A stretch of DNA of 64,000 bases from Rattus norvegicus (GCF_036323735.1 NC_086034.1:10841001-10905000); one strand, 5' to 3'. Shown: positions 12,791 through 25,790, counted from the stretch's first letter. Numbers and translations are program-made. Notes: generated by a model not told the origin, from the letters alone.

Positions 12791-12899
12791 TTTTTTTTTT
12801 TTTTTTTTTTTTGGTTCTTTTTTTCGGAGCTGGGGACCGAACCCAGGGCCTTGTGCTTCCTAGGTAAGCGCTCTACCACTGAGCTAAATCCCCAGCCCC
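12791..12899 (-). mobile_element. ID SINE (rat), young copy
   Basis: A T run followed by 'cggagctggggaccgaaccc' and 'ctctaccactgagctaaatc' is the exact reverse of the rat ID element (BC1-derived, tRNA-Ala-like). The internal A and B promoter boxes appear intact. A perfect target-site duplication of 14 bases (gattctttagtttt) lies at 12777-12790 and 12900-12913, so the insertion is recent. Confidence 0.95.
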
Positions 12900-12913
12900 G
12901 ATTCTTTAGTTTT

Positions 12914-14500
12914 AAACATTGTAGATGTATTATGATTTGCTGTGGCCCTATATTTTAAAATTGTAGTGTGTGCCTATGTGTGCATGTGCGTGTGCATGTG
13001 TGTGTGCATGTGCATGCATGAGGGGGAGAAGCAGAGAAATAGAGTAGATCAATACAAAGGAGAGGGTCAGTAACTTCAATATTCAAATAAGTAGGAGCAG
13101 TGGGAACAATAGGAGATCTGAGAAGCTGCCATGTTGATATCAGAGAAAGAAGCAGAGATAGACAGTTGTCTGCTTAACAGAAACCTTTACCAGTGTAACT
13201 GGGTATCCTCACAAGGCAAAGGACTGAGACCTACTACATGATGTCCACGTGCCAGACCTCAGTCACATAGGGAAGTGGTGAAGAGGACACTCTAAAACAG
13301 GGTACAGACGCTACATCCTTGGGTTGTATGCAGAGTCTCTATCTGGTTAGTTCAGGCTTCTACCTATGTCCCTTAGCCAGATAGTTATCTAGGTGGTGAA
13401 TTTTCCCCATTCCCCTCCTTGGCAAAGCTCTGGCTCTTCCACATAGAGCCTAGACCTTGTTCAACTGTTAAGAGTAAGAGTCTGTTTGGATCTTTTTTAG
13501 TTAGCTTTGACCTATTTTGCAGCTCCTTGGTGTGTTTAAAGGGTATAGTGCAAGCTATGTCAATCAAGGCTGACATTTTAGCAAAGGCCATAAAGAAATT
13601 CTTAGCCACAAGTGGGCTTGGAGGATAAGGCTCTTGGATGTAAACCCCAGGCAGGGTCACCCTGTCCATTAAGGACACTTTGTAATATCAATTGCAAGCA
13701 CATGAGGTTTTATTGCCTCTCCTTACAGCATCGTCAGAGTCCACAGTTCCTGGAGAAACAGTAGGGAGAGGTTTCTTCTGATGGCCAAGCTACTCTGGCC
13801 TCGGGGTGTAGTTCTCAGATCTCATCAGAAATGAACCTCAATGAAGTCAAATGCTCAGTTTCAGTAACAGGATACAAGGGAGAGAAAGTGATAATTGAAT
13901 CAATACCAACTAAGCTTGGGATTCACATCTATCTTTTGCCAGTTATAAGATCTTGGGCAGGTTAATGAACTCTTGAACAAAATAATGAATAACTTGTCTT
14001 TCTAGAATGATCATGAAGTTTATGGGTAGTGTGGAGGGCATGTGGGCTCTGAGCCAGGTCTGATGCATCAGAGATCGGGAGGAGGTAAGGTGGAAGGCAA
14101 TCTGTGTTTTTCCTACTCTCCAGGGGACTCTCATGTCCTCGTGGATTCGAGTATATCTCTTTGAAATGGTAGTATGTTCTGATTGCTGCATTAATACTTG
14201 GTTTATGAGTCTTTTGAGACTGATTCATGGATGTTCAGCATGCCCATTGATGCTGTCTGTATAGGTTGAATGCTGGAACTCTCGCAAAAACTTAAGTATA
14301 GAGCAGGGTGAAGGATACCTCTGGAGGGCATATGGGATATGACCAGCCCACGCTATCAAGACCCAAAGTGTCTCAAATTTATCTGACACCAACTGTATGC
14401 TAGACACTATGCAATGGAAATGATGATATGTATGGTCCAGGAATTTAGTCATAATTTCCCTGCCTCTGTCTCTCCCTTCCTCTCTCTGTGTATGTGTGTT
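12914..14500. other. Intronic stretch without a gene
   Basis: A GTGCAT-rich alternating purine-pyrimidine run lies at about 12965-13020. A short MIR-like phrase, 'agatcttgggcaggttaatgaa', is at about 13948. No coding signal was seen. Confidence 0.55.
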
Positions 14501-14501
14501 G

Positions 14502-14536
<35 letters not shown>

Positions 14537-14562
14537 GTATATATATATACATATATATATAT
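14501..14562. repeat. (TA)n microsatellite
   Basis: TA dinucleotides with a few G or C interruptions. Long TA runs can extrude as cruciforms. The tract sits just before the 3' end of the large antisense L1. Confidence 0.9.
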
Positions 14563-16292
14563 CATGTATGGAACATGAATTTTTTATAGTACCATCACAA
14601 AACATTATGACATGTTGCTTATGGGTGTACCATCTATGTTTTCTGCGTTTACATATTCTCATGAGTGTTTCATTTCTGCAGAATAGTACTATTTATTTTG
14701 CATTCTTCTTATTCTCAGAAAATTGTGCACATCATTATACAATTCAATTTTCAAATTGTTTCTATTTTTCAGAATATAATAAAATGACATAATTTTTCTC
14801 TCCCTTTCCTCACTCCAAGCCATCTCATAGACCCCCTCCTTGCTCTCTTTCAAATTCATGGCCGTGTTTTTCATTAATTGTTACTACATTCATATTTGTA
14901 TATATATTTCTAAAAATGATCTCTTCCGTTTGTTTGTTACTCCTATGTTTGTTTTCAGGTCTGCCCATTGCTATTGGATAACCAATTGCTATGCTGTTCC
15001 CAGGGGGAAGACTATTTCTCCTGCTCTTCGCATTCCTTTGTTGTTTATAGTTCTTCATGTATGTTTGAGGCTTCATGAACTTTTCTCCACTCATTTGGCA
15101 TGTCTATTGTTGTTGTCCTTGTTCAGCTCATGTTTATGACAATTTATAAATACAGCTTCTGACATTACTAGGAGACACAATATCACAGCAAACTCCTTGA
15201 TCTTCTGGAACATACAATCTTTCTGCCCCTCTTCTGCAATGTTCCCTTCTTAGCCTTAAGAGTTGTTTTGTAGATGTAACCATTGAGACTGGCTTTATCA
15301 CTGCATTTTGATTGGTTATGGTTTTTCTCTAAAGGCCTCCATCTATTGAAAAGAGACATTTCCCCGATGAGGGATAAGGACTATTTTTGCTGTGAGTCTA
15401 AGAACAAATATTTAGAGTACAGTTAGGGATTCTGCTGGTTTATTAAAGTGGTGGTGATAGGTTCACTCCCAAAATCCTTGACTTCATTAGCTGTGGGTGC
15501 TTGACTAGGTTTTCCTGTCCCAGTCATGATATCTTCTTGTCGAGTGTATTTTAAGTCCAGTTAGAGAGCTGTTGCTTACCACCAAGTTATGAGTGCCACT
15601 ATTTCAGGATGGTGGTTGCTTTCTTCCTTTGGAAGCTTGCATTGTACCTTCTGCTATTATAAAATTAGTCCCTACAGAGGAGTCTTTCAGGTCAGTTCCA
15701 GCTCAGTGGCCTCTGGGCCCCATCTTAAAAACGGGGACTTAACTTTTGCCTTTGGAGGGCAACCAGGAACTGCAGTGGCTTTCAATGTTTGTAGAGTTCC
15801 TTAACCAGTGCTGACCAATAACTCAGAAAAGGGTTTCCTTGCCTGCTGTTGAGGTTTTTGTTAGATAGTTTTTTGTTCTTGAAAGCCCAGATGAGAAAAT
15901 GTCATTTAGTCTACATACGTATACTGGTACACACAGTTACATGAATCCTCCCTGCTTCTGTATGTATTGTCCTCTCCCCTTTCTAATTAGTTTTCCTCCT
16001 CAATTATTCCCATTTCCCTGATCAGACCACTCACATCCTGCTATTTCCCTTTCCATTGCTCCACACACCCCTCACACAGCAACAGTCACTCTTTATTTTT
16101 CCTAGTTTCTGCAGGGACTCCAGGATATATACTCACATCTAAAGATTTGAAGTTAGGAGCTTTCAAACAGAGAAAACACATGCACTATTGAAATTTTGGT
16201 GTCCAGGTGACTTCACTGAACTTGAAATAGTTGCTTCTGTTTATTTGAAAAGTTTGTGATTCATTTTTCTTTATAGCTAAATAGGATTCTAT

Positions 16293-16419
16293 TATATCTA
16301 TATCTATATCTATATATCTATATCTATATCTATATCTATATCTATATCTATATCTATATCTATATCTATATCTATATCTATATCTATATCCATCCATCCA
16401 TCCATCCATCCATCCATCC

Positions 16420-16476
<57 letters not shown>

Positions 16477-16487
16477 CCTATCCATCC

Positions 16488-16547
<60 letters not shown>
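16293..16547. repeat. Compound microsatellite (TATATC)n-(CATC)n-(TATC)n
   Basis: About 98 bases of a TATATC hexamer, then CATC tetramers (16391-16420), then TATC tetramers to 16547 with one CATC-containing interruption near 16474-16490. It replaces the short TA-rich motif found at this point of the antisense L1, so it grew inside the element. Confidence 0.95.
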
Positions 16548-19209
16548 GCATTTTCCTTATTTATCAGTTGAAGGACATTTAGGGTGTTTCCCAGGGCAGC
16601 AGTGAACATGGTTGCATAAGTACTTCTGGGATAGTATGTGGAGTCTTTTGATGTATGCCAAGACATAGTCTTGCTGGGTCACATGCCAAGTTTATTTTGA
16701 GCATTTGCAGAATTCTTCATGTTGGTTAGCATACTGGCTACAGTGCTTCGAAGTCTCACCAACAGTCAATCAAGGACCCCATTTCTCCCATTCCTCTGCA
16801 GAATTCATTGTTTTGTTGCTCTTGGGCATTCTGGCTGGAGTAAGATAAAAATCTTAAACTTGTTTTTGATTCAAATTTCCACAATTGCTCGGGATGATGA
16901 ACATTGTTTGAGATATTTCTTAGCCATTTTTCCTTCTTTTGAGAATTTTCTTTTCAGGTCTCATTCCATTTTTTGAATGTGTCAGTTTTGTTTTTGAATT
17001 ATTTGCATATTCTAACTATTCATCCTCTGTCAGATATACAGAGCTGGTAAAGATTCTCTCCCATTCTTCCTCTTTGCGTCGCTGATGGTTTCTTTAGCTG
17101 TGTAGGAGAATTTTAGTTTTATGAAGACTCGCTTGTCAACTGTTGGCTATAATCCTTGGGCAAATGGAGTAGCATTCAGACAATACTAGTCTCCATGTAT
17201 ATCACATAGGCACTGCCTAGGTTTTCTTCTAGTAGTTTTAGTGTTTCAGGTTTCAGGGTTAAGTCTTTGATCCATTTGGAGTTGTTTTATGTATAAAGTA
17301 TTAGATATATGTCTAATTTCATTCTTGTGCATGTGGACATATAGTTTTCCCAGCGCCATTTGTTGGAAATGCTTCATTTTCTCTAGTTTATATTTTTGTC
17401 ATCTTTGTCAAATAGTAAGTGCTCATATTAAGTGTACTCGTGTTCAGATCTTTGGTTTTATTCCATTGGTCTACACATCTGTTTTAGTGCCAGTACTAGA
17501 TTGTTTCTATCCCTAGGACTCTCTAGTATATCTTAAGATCTAGACTGGTAATCCTTCCAGATTTGTTCTCTTGGCTCGAGGATGATTTGCCTATTCAGGG
17601 TGTAGTTCTGTCTGAATTTTTGTATTGTATTTTCTGTTTCTGTGAAGATTGTGGTACAGATTTTCATTGGGATTGGTTTGGACCTGTTGGTAGCTGTTGG
17701 TAAAAATCATTTTTGCAACATTAATTCTATGAATCAATGAGCATAGACTATGTTTCCATTTCCCTGAGTCTTTTTCCCTTTCTTCAATGGTTTGAAGTTT
17801 TCATTGGTAGAGTTTCTTCACTTGGTTCGTTGCATTTATTCCTGGAGACTTTGCTTTCTTTGAGGCTGTTGTGAATGGTAATTTGTCAGTAATCTCCTTC
17901 TCTACATGTTGGTAGTGTGTAGAAAATTGATTTCTGTGAGTTTACTCTGCATTCTGACACATGGCTGAATTTGTTTATCTTTTCTGGTCAAAATCCATCT
18001 GGCTCTTCTTTCTCTCCCTCTCCCCGTCTTTCTGAAGCTTGAAGGGCCTTTATAACTATTTCAGTCTCGTTTGTTATGGGTCTGTTTAAGCTGTTCGGCT
18101 GTTGACTTCTTGGTTTCATTTTGATGGTTCTGCTGAATCTAGAAAATCATCCTTTTCTTTTAGGTTTTTCTCTCAATGGAGTACAGGTTTTTAAGATATT
18201 CCTTTACTCTTTCATGATTTTTTTGGTGTGGTACTACTATGAACTATTAATGGGCTGACCTGTGCTTTTAAATTCTTTAGTACTTTTTTTTTAATGAAAT
18301 TGGATACACTAGAGGTTGGGACATATGTTTAGGGTAGTACTGTCTTTTTCGTTAACTGTTTCCTTCATTAGAATGAAGCATGTCCCTGTTCATATCTGAT
18401 TCCTTTAATATGGGCTTTCTCATTCTTTTAGTTGTGCCAAAGATCTCTAAGTTTAGTTTATTTTCTCAAAGACCTAGCTCTTACATTTGTTGACTCTTTG
18501 TATTTTCTATGTTGCTATTTCATTGATTTTTGTTCTGATTTTCATTATTTCTTGCCATTGAGTGTGTTTGGATTGGGTTTGTTCTTGTTTTTCTAAATTT
18601 TTTAATTGGTTCAATTGGTCATTTATTTGTGCTTTTTCTGATTTTTAAATTTAGGCTCTTTAAGCTAGCAATGTATCTCATAGGTTTCATTGTGTTGTGT
18701 TTTCGTTTTGACTTAGGAAAATTATTTCTTCCTTGTTTTATTTTTGATGCAGTCACCATTCAGGATTGAGTTGTTACATCTCCATGGGTTTATGTAGAGA
18801 CTTGTTTGCTGTCAATTGTGAGTTTTATTGCATTGTGGTCAGACAGAATAGAAAGTAGTTATTTCAGTCTCTTTGAATTTGTAAAGATTTGCTTTCTGTC
18901 CTAACATGTGGTCTATTCCAGAAAAGTCCCCATTTGCTTTTGAGTAGAATATATATTCTTTGATGTGTGGGTGAAAACAGTCTAGAGCTATCTGTTAGGT
19001 CTAGTTGATATGTGATGTCAATTAATCCTCTCTTATTTTTGGCCAGGTGGACCTGTCTGTTAGAGAGAGTAGGAGGCTAAAGTCACCTACTACTACTGGG
19101 CTGATTTATGCTTTAAATGCAGTATTAGTTTTCTGGTTTTGTTTTTTTATTATTTTATTTTTGTATGACACTGGAGTTTGAAACATGTATGTTTAAGATA
19201 GATAGTAAA

Positions 19210-19407
19210 TGTTGTGTTTTATAAAAATAAAGGTGGGGGGAGAAGAAATATGGGTGATGGATGTGTAGTTAGGTATGGGGGAAGGGAGTGCCTCTGTGAG
19301 CCCATGCTGAGGCATTTCTCCCCTCAAAGGGACCAGCCATATGACCTTTAAGTATAGAATAGGTTATTCAGGGCATGGGGAGGGGAGTTGAAGGAGTAGA
19401 GACAGAG

Positions 19408-19439
<32 letters not shown>

Positions 19440-19707
19440 GAAGAAGGAGGAGGAGGAGGAAGAGGAGGGGGAGGAGGAGGAGTGGGAGGAGGAGGGGGAG
19501 GGGGAGGAGAGGAGAGGAGACTAGCCATGAGCATTTTGAAAGAGGGGGAGGGGAATGGAGAAAGGGAGAGCAGGAATAAGAGGACAGAGCCAGAGCAAGA
19601 AGCAAGAGAGGGAGAGAAGGGGACAAGCAGCTCCTTTTATAGTGAGTCAGACATACCTGGCTGTTGCCAGGTAACTGTGGGGCAGAGCCTAGACAAAAAT
19701 GCCAACA
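19210..19707 (-). mobile_element. Solo LTR-like insertion inside the L1
   Basis: The insert is 498 bases long and bounded by the inverted ends TGTTG...CAACA, typical of a retroviral LTR. On the minus strand it has a strong TATA box CTATAAAAGG (19633-19642), a long pyrimidine-rich tract (the AG-rich run at 19395-19520 on the + strand), and 'gccctgaataacc' with AATAAC (19363-19368) where related rodent LTRs have AATAAA. The L1 text resumes on both sides ('catgtatgtttaaga' before, 'tcttcttgcttaactg' after). No internal viral genes are present. The flanking 5 bases (gtaaa, gtggg) are not a clean duplication, so the insertion is old. The family name is not certain. Confidence 0.65.
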
Positions 19708-21900
19708 GTGGGGTCTTCTTGCTTAACTGTTCCCCTTATTAGAATGAAATGTCTCTCTCTATCTTCTTTGATTATTTTTAGTCTGAAGTCTATTTTTTAC
19801 CTGAGGGATAAAATACTTTTATCAGATAGTAGCATAGTGACACCTGCTTGCTTCTCGGGTCCATGTGGTTGTCATATTGAGTTGTTAATTCTTTCATTCA
19901 CACCCACCCTTTCACTCTAAGACAGTGCCTGTCTTTAAAAATGGAGTGTATTTCTTGTAGACAACAGCTAGGTGGGTACTGTTTCTTGGTCCATTAGTCA
20001 GACCACTTGTGTCTTTTGATTGGAGACTTGATGATATTGATATTTAAAGTTATTATAAAAACATGTGTACTAATTGCATCATTGTGTTGCCGATTTTTGC
20101 TACATTGTTGTGTTCTCAGTGGTACTTCGTGTTTTGATGCTTATGGTTTTATATTTCTTCAGAAGAGATATTATTCTCTGTATTTTCTTCAGGTTTGGTT
20201 TGTGGCTATAAATGTGTTTTTAGGTTTTTTTAGATTGTTAAAATTCTTTTCCTTCCTCAGTTATGTTTTTGCTGGTATATCAGACCAGGGTAAGTAGAAT
20301 GGTCTACTTAGGACTTGTAGCGCATGGTTCCAGACTTTTGGCTTTCAGTTTTCTATTGAGAAATCAGCTGTTATTCTGATGGGTTTCCTTCAAATGTGAT
20401 ATGTTTTTTTCTTTTCCCTGCAGCTTTCAACACAATCTCTTTGTTCTGTATATTTAATATTTATATTATGATAAGTCATGGAAGATATCTTTTCTTGCCT
20501 TCTCTATTTGATATTCTGTGTGCTTCTTTTGTCTATATGGGTGTTTTATTGTTTTTTTCCCCTTAGTTTGGCGAAGTTTTCTTCTGTGATCTTTTTGAGA
20601 ATCTGGTCTATGCCAGTGACTTGGGATTCTTCTTCCTCATCTGTGTCTATATTTCAAAGGGTTTTGTTTATTTTTTATTTTTTCATGGTGTCCCACATTT
20701 CTTGTTTTTTTTTCTGGTTTCCTTGCTTATTTTTATCTAGATCTTCTACTTTATCACTGAGTCTTGATATTTTATCTTCCACTTAATTAATTCTAGTTAT
20801 AATGCTTTCTTTTGAGTTTTCTATTTGGACTATTAGCTTTTCAATTCCATCTTCATTTAAGCTTGAGTCTTCTGCAATGTTTCTATATCTTTACTGAATT
20901 CTGTTCTCCAAGCCTGGATTACCCTCCTCATTTCCATCAAGATTAAGTTGTGTTTTCTTGGACATCACCCATGTGTTTGTTCTCCTTTAAGTTATTTCTC
21001 CTTAATTTCATTGGACATTTGTTTGTTTGTTTGCTTGCTTACTATGTGTTCTTTAAATTCCTTGAATCATTTGATGAAGTTTATGTTTTTTTTTTAATTC
21101 TGTATCTAGTTCACTGAAGTAGCTCTCATTGTCAAACATGTCTACAGGCCTAGTAGGTTTTGGAGAAAAGGTACTAGTTTGATATTTTATGTTGATTGTG
21201 TTCTTGCCCCACCCCCAATGAGATATGCTCCTGTGGACTTCTTTAGTTAGTTCTATGTCTCATATGGACAAAGCTGTTTGTGGAAGAAGAGAGAGTGTAG
21301 GGGAGAGCTGGTTTTAGAGATTGGAAATACCTTGGGAAGAATGAAGTCAGGTAGACATAGGGAACTGGGGTGATGTACAGAATATGCCTCCTGGACCAGT
21401 TCTGGGATTTGGTGTAGATCTAACTGGATGGAAAATTTGATGGGGTATGGGAATGTCCTATGGTTCAGGTATAGACAGAGTTGGTCCTTGGGGAAGTATA
21501 GAGATTTGTTGCAATGCAGGCAGTTGTAGCTGCAGTAGACAAGGATGTTGGATGTTAGACCTAAGCTGCGTATGATGGGTGAGAGAAGGGACATGGAGGG
21601 TGGCTCAGGCAGAATCACTAGACTAGACCCTGGACAGAGATATGTCTGACCTTAAGGGTGGGGAGATTAGATGTAGTATGGGGAGGACCTGCATGTTGGT
21701 AGCAGGTAATGTGGTCTTGGAGGATGTCTAGAGGTTGACTGGGGCATATGCATGATAGCCAGACAAATCCAGGGCACGGTATATGGGACCTGGCTTAGTT
21801 TGTGTGGACTGGGAAGGATATGTGTATGAGGAGGGTCAGGGAGCCTCAATGGCTATACCCCTGGAGAAAAAGGTGGGAGATGTGGCTAGGTGGATAATCT

Positions 21901-23071
21901 GATGCAATATATCTTGACCATAATCCTTCCTGACTCTCTTCTATAACTCCTCTCAGGACCTCACACCATTATATCCTTCTCCCTGATTCTGCATGTGTTA
22001 TTTATTTATTTACTGGTTTGAAACACCAGTTGTATTGCCTGTGTATACACTGGCATGGGGACTCACCAGTGGCCACAGTCCTCATGCAAAGTGACTCCTT
22101 TTCTCCAAGCAGTCATCAATTGCTAGTAGCTTCTCAGCCAGACACGGGGATTTGGGAGGTCTTCCTCAGAACCTTGCTGGAAATTTTGACTATATTGACC
22201 TTGTATAGGTCCGAGACATGTATTAACAGCTACTATGAGTTCATTTGTGCAGGAGCCGTGCCATCATTAGGAGAGCATTTCATCACACTCTTTCCCATTC
22301 TCTGACGCTTTCTATTCTTCCCTCTCCTCCTCAGAGACCTTTCTTGAGCTTTTGGTGGAGGGATGGATATATAAGTCCCATCTAGGGCAGAGTACTCCCA
22401 GTCATTTCCTCTCAGCACCTTGAACAGTAGTAAGTCCTTATTAACCCCCACCCACTGAAATAAGCTTCAGCGAGCAAGGTCGGAATCAGCACAGATCTAT
22501 GAATATAAAAACACACATTTAGACGGCAATTTGGCAACACAATCATGTAGAGAAACAACATCAATGATATCTCCTAGTGCTCCTGACTTTTCTAGCCTTG
22601 GCCTTTGCCCATATTTATGAATTCCTTTTTGAGGAGCAGAGACTTGCTATTTATATACTGGTGGATGTATCTTGCCTGGTGGGTCAAAATTGTGGCAAGC
22701 AGGGTTCAGCACCTCATAAGACCATTGATATCTTTTCTTGCCCAGCAGCCTGCATAACATTTTTAACACTTTGAAAATTAGCCAGTAGGGTTAGGTCAAA
22801 ATGTATATCTCTGTGTCCTGTAGCCAAAATGTGTGCTGACTTCAACCACAGATAGGGTCTTAGTGTCTAGTCAGTGTGGGCAACAAAAAACAATGGTGGT
22901 AGCTTGTACTATTTCTAATGCCTCTGGAACCTCTCTAACCAATAGCTGAGAAGAAGGGGGCCCATGCCTGGCACAGATTTTCATGTAATTACCCATTTTT
23001 ACTGGGAGCAGTGGTGTTCACTAATTTGGAGTAGTTCTGCTCATACTCCTTTAAAATTTATATATATATAT
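21901..23071. other. Intronic stretch without a gene
   Basis: No coding signal or confidently named repeat was seen. It contains the transition out of the L1 5' region. Confidence 0.55.
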
Positions 23072-23144
23072 TGGAGCTGGGGACCGAACCCAGGGCCTTG
23101 TGCTTGCTAGGCAAGTGCTCTACCACTGAGCTAAATCCCCAACC
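23072..23144 (-). mobile_element. ID SINE (rat), copy with a TA run in place of its A tail
   Basis: 'tggagctggggaccgaaccc' to 'accactgagctaaatcccca' is the reverse of the rat ID body. In place of the usual T run there is tatatatatat at 23060-23071. No clear target-site duplication is visible, so this copy is older than the other two. Confidence 0.9.
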
Positions 23145-25095
23145 CTTATATTATTTTTATATTCTAGTTTGCATCTAGGCGAACCCATCTAACCTTATTT
23201 TTAGATGACTCATATTTTCCCATGGAATAGCTCACGTTAGATTGTTATTTATCATGGTCTTTGGACATTTTAAAATGTTGACAAATCATTGGAAAGCAAT
23301 GTATCCTCCTGTCCTCCTGAGAAACATGTTTATTGTCCAACCCACAGTTTTGATGACAGTAGACAGTTGTAGATGTTAGAGCAGGAGCCATTGATTCTTT
23401 TGAGTGAGGAGTCTTCTTTTTGCCTTTGTACAAAACCTGCATCTTCTCTTGGAATTGTGGTAAGCCTTTTCTCAGTTTCTTGGTTCTCAAGAGAAGCACA
23501 GGTGAACACAGCCTAGGATAAAATTCAGAAACAGGCATCCCTAATAACGCTTTGCTCAGACTCTCACAGTGGATGCAAAAAAGCCATCAGAACACAGCCC
23601 ATTCACTGAAGGGATTTCAAGTGGCTCTCTGAGGCTTCTAGGGTTAAATTTTTGAGAAGGATGAGAGAAAGGCTATTCTTGGTGCACATCTAGGGAGAAA
23701 TTTCATCTCCGACAATAGTGGATTCTCTGACTTTCAGGAACAGTTTTTTTCTAAGCCTCAAATTTCTTGACGGAAAATGGGCAGTCTGTATCATAGGATT
23801 TTATAATAACTTTGCAATAAGAGAATGAATGGGAAAGAAGTAGGCAGAGAATCTTCCTGGAATAAGATGGCTGGTGTGATTTTTCTATACCATTTCTGGT
23901 CTGTGATCTTTCTCTACTTATCACCCCAAATACAAGGCTGCAATGTTCTTCCTCTTTCTAAATCTTCTTTAAGAGAGATACAAAATTGATATTTTTGATT
24001 AATTTGCTTAAATCTCATAACTTCTCCCATCAGTCCTGGTGCTGCTGGCCTCCAGAAGACACTTAGGGAACCATTGCCTGTAACCTGGACTTGCAAGATG
24101 CTGAAGCTGAAGAAGACTTTAAAGGCTAGCTAGGCTATTCCTTTTCATAAATTGATAATGAGTCCGTAATTGGGTTGAGACTGCAACCCAGTCTAATAGT
24201 CTTTCTAATTTACCAGGTGGATGATGGAGGACAATTTCAAGTGTTATTTATCCCAGGGCAATTGTGTTTTAATCAAGACCCAAACTTGATGCTATGATGT
24301 TGGTGATGATTATGTTCACCAGGGTCACGTGTTAACATTTGTTCCAGATCCTTTAATGCATCAGGCACTTTCCGTGTTGATTTTACTTGTGACGGTTATG
24401 GGAGAGGACAGTGCCATCCTTGCCCTCCTCTTGAGACCACTAGCTCAAAGATCTCAGATGACTGGCTGTGAGTACCTAGCACAGTGTTGCTTGGTGTGTC
24501 TAAATCTTGCTACTAATACCTATGCTGTGCTTTTTAGGAGAAACTGAAGACCCTAGAACAAAAATTAATGTCTCCAAAAGAGACTACATAGTTGAAAAGG
24601 CATCCTGTTCTTTACTGAGATGCACAGTCAGTCACCTGCTCCTCTCTACCATTCATGCTCCTTACTGTCATTGGTGCTTCTCAGAACATATAGGTACAAA
24701 CACTGGAAGGACAGTCACTGGCAGAAATAGTACCCCCTGACTGGCAGGAGCTTCTTTCTCTGACTGTAGCCCTGGGACATGTCCACTATTCCATCCCCTG
24801 GACTAGGGAATAGACAAGCTCAGTCTGACCATCAAGACCAAATTTCCAGGAAGCCTCCTTCTTGTATTCATAGCCATATGGACATGCCATGCACTGCTGC
24901 CCCTTTGGTTGTGAGACCTCTTTGTCTAGCTCCATCCTGTTTACTCTGGTATGAAGACAGGGCATGCCGACTTGGCACTCTCTGGATATACATGTAAACT
25001 TGTATACACTGTCATAATTCCCCATACACTAAAATGTATGCACACACAGTTCTCCCATACTGAATGTACACATTATCACACATGTGCATATATGT

Positions 25096-25098
<3 letters not shown>
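23145..25098. other. Intronic stretch without a gene
   Basis: No coding signal was seen. A faint MIR-like phrase lies around 24380-24490, too diverged to call. Confidence 0.55.

Positions 25099-25144
<46 letters not shown>
25099..25144. repeat. (AC)23 microsatellite
   Basis: An uninterrupted dinucleotide run, preceded by imperfect CA/TG-rich sequence. Confidence 0.97.
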
Positions 25145-25147
<3 letters not shown>

Positions 25148-25589
25148 GAGGAGAGAGAACGTGTGTTGCTGACTTGGCGAAGCTGATAGATGACTGGCAG
25201 GTCTCATAGGAAGCAATCAGCATTTGAGAATGTGGGTTCACTTCAGAGCTGGATGCAATGTGGTGGGGCGGAGGTGGCTTACTCTGGCACTGTGTACTTT
25301 CCACTGCATTGGACTCAAGATGTAAGATTTTGAATTTCTAAAAATTACCCTCTTGGATACGTACAATCACAAAAGAAAGGCTTGCTATACTGCACAAATA
25401 TAGACAACAGAAAAAAAAATCTTGAGTGTTCTCCTATAATGGCACTACCTGGAGATGCCATTGTTAATATTTGGTACTGGATTTGACTCTTCACAAATAT
25501 GGTCTTTTGCCATAATCACTGAAAAGAGATATCATCCATTGTAACAAGCTGTTTTCCACTGAATATTCTAATATTAGGCATAACTCATT
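25145..25589. other. Intronic stretch without a gene
   Basis: Nothing recognisable was seen besides the flank of the CA repeat. Confidence 0.55.
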
Positions 25590-25790
25590 TAGCAAAGCCC
25601 TAAGCATATCATATATATTAAAGTATTTAATTTTCATCAGAGCTCTGTCCATTTTGTATCTAGCAGAACCAAGGCCCAGAGGTGTTAATGAACTTATCAG
25701 CACTCACACAGCTGGCAAGCCACGCACCTGGGATCCAATCCGTGTACTTAGGCTCAGAAGCTCAGCCTAATGCCTGGCCTGGGGCTGCCT
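25590..25790 (-). mobile_element. MIR SINE fragment
   Basis: 'aaggcccagaggtgttaatgaactta', 'ctcacacagctggcaag' and 'acctgggatccaatcc' follow the reversed MIR core (cccagagaggttaagtaactt, cacacagctagtaag, gggatttgaaccc). This is an ancient mammalian SINE. Confidence 0.7.

Larger units (their letters stand above)
14735..21900 (-). mobile_element. Near full-length decayed L1 (Lx-like), antisense to Grid1
   Basis: Read on the + strand, the order is 3' to 5' of an L1. A 3' end lies at about 14735-15900 ('gattgggttgtgg'-type text, 'gacattactaggagacacaa', 'tagagagctgttgcttacca'). ORF2 antisense lies at about 15900-20280 ('agggtttccagggc'-like text at 16585, 'caccaacagtcaat' at 16758, 'ttgatccatttggagttg' at 17269). 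ORF1-like antisense is at about 20290-21240 and a possible 5' region at about 21250-21900. Many stops and indels show it is dead. It is interrupted by a TATC microsatellite (16293-16547) and an LTR-like insertion (19210-19707). The 5' boundary is the least certain. Confidence 0.75.

Noticed and set aside
16293..16547. CRISPR-like or regularly spaced repeat array
   Set aside because: It is a plain tetra/hexanucleotide microsatellite with no spacers, in a mammalian genome.
20007..20786. Hydrophobic, Phe-rich open frames suggesting a membrane protein
   Set aside because: They are the wrong-strand reading of a decayed L1. T-rich antisense L1 always gives Phe/Leu-rich frames.
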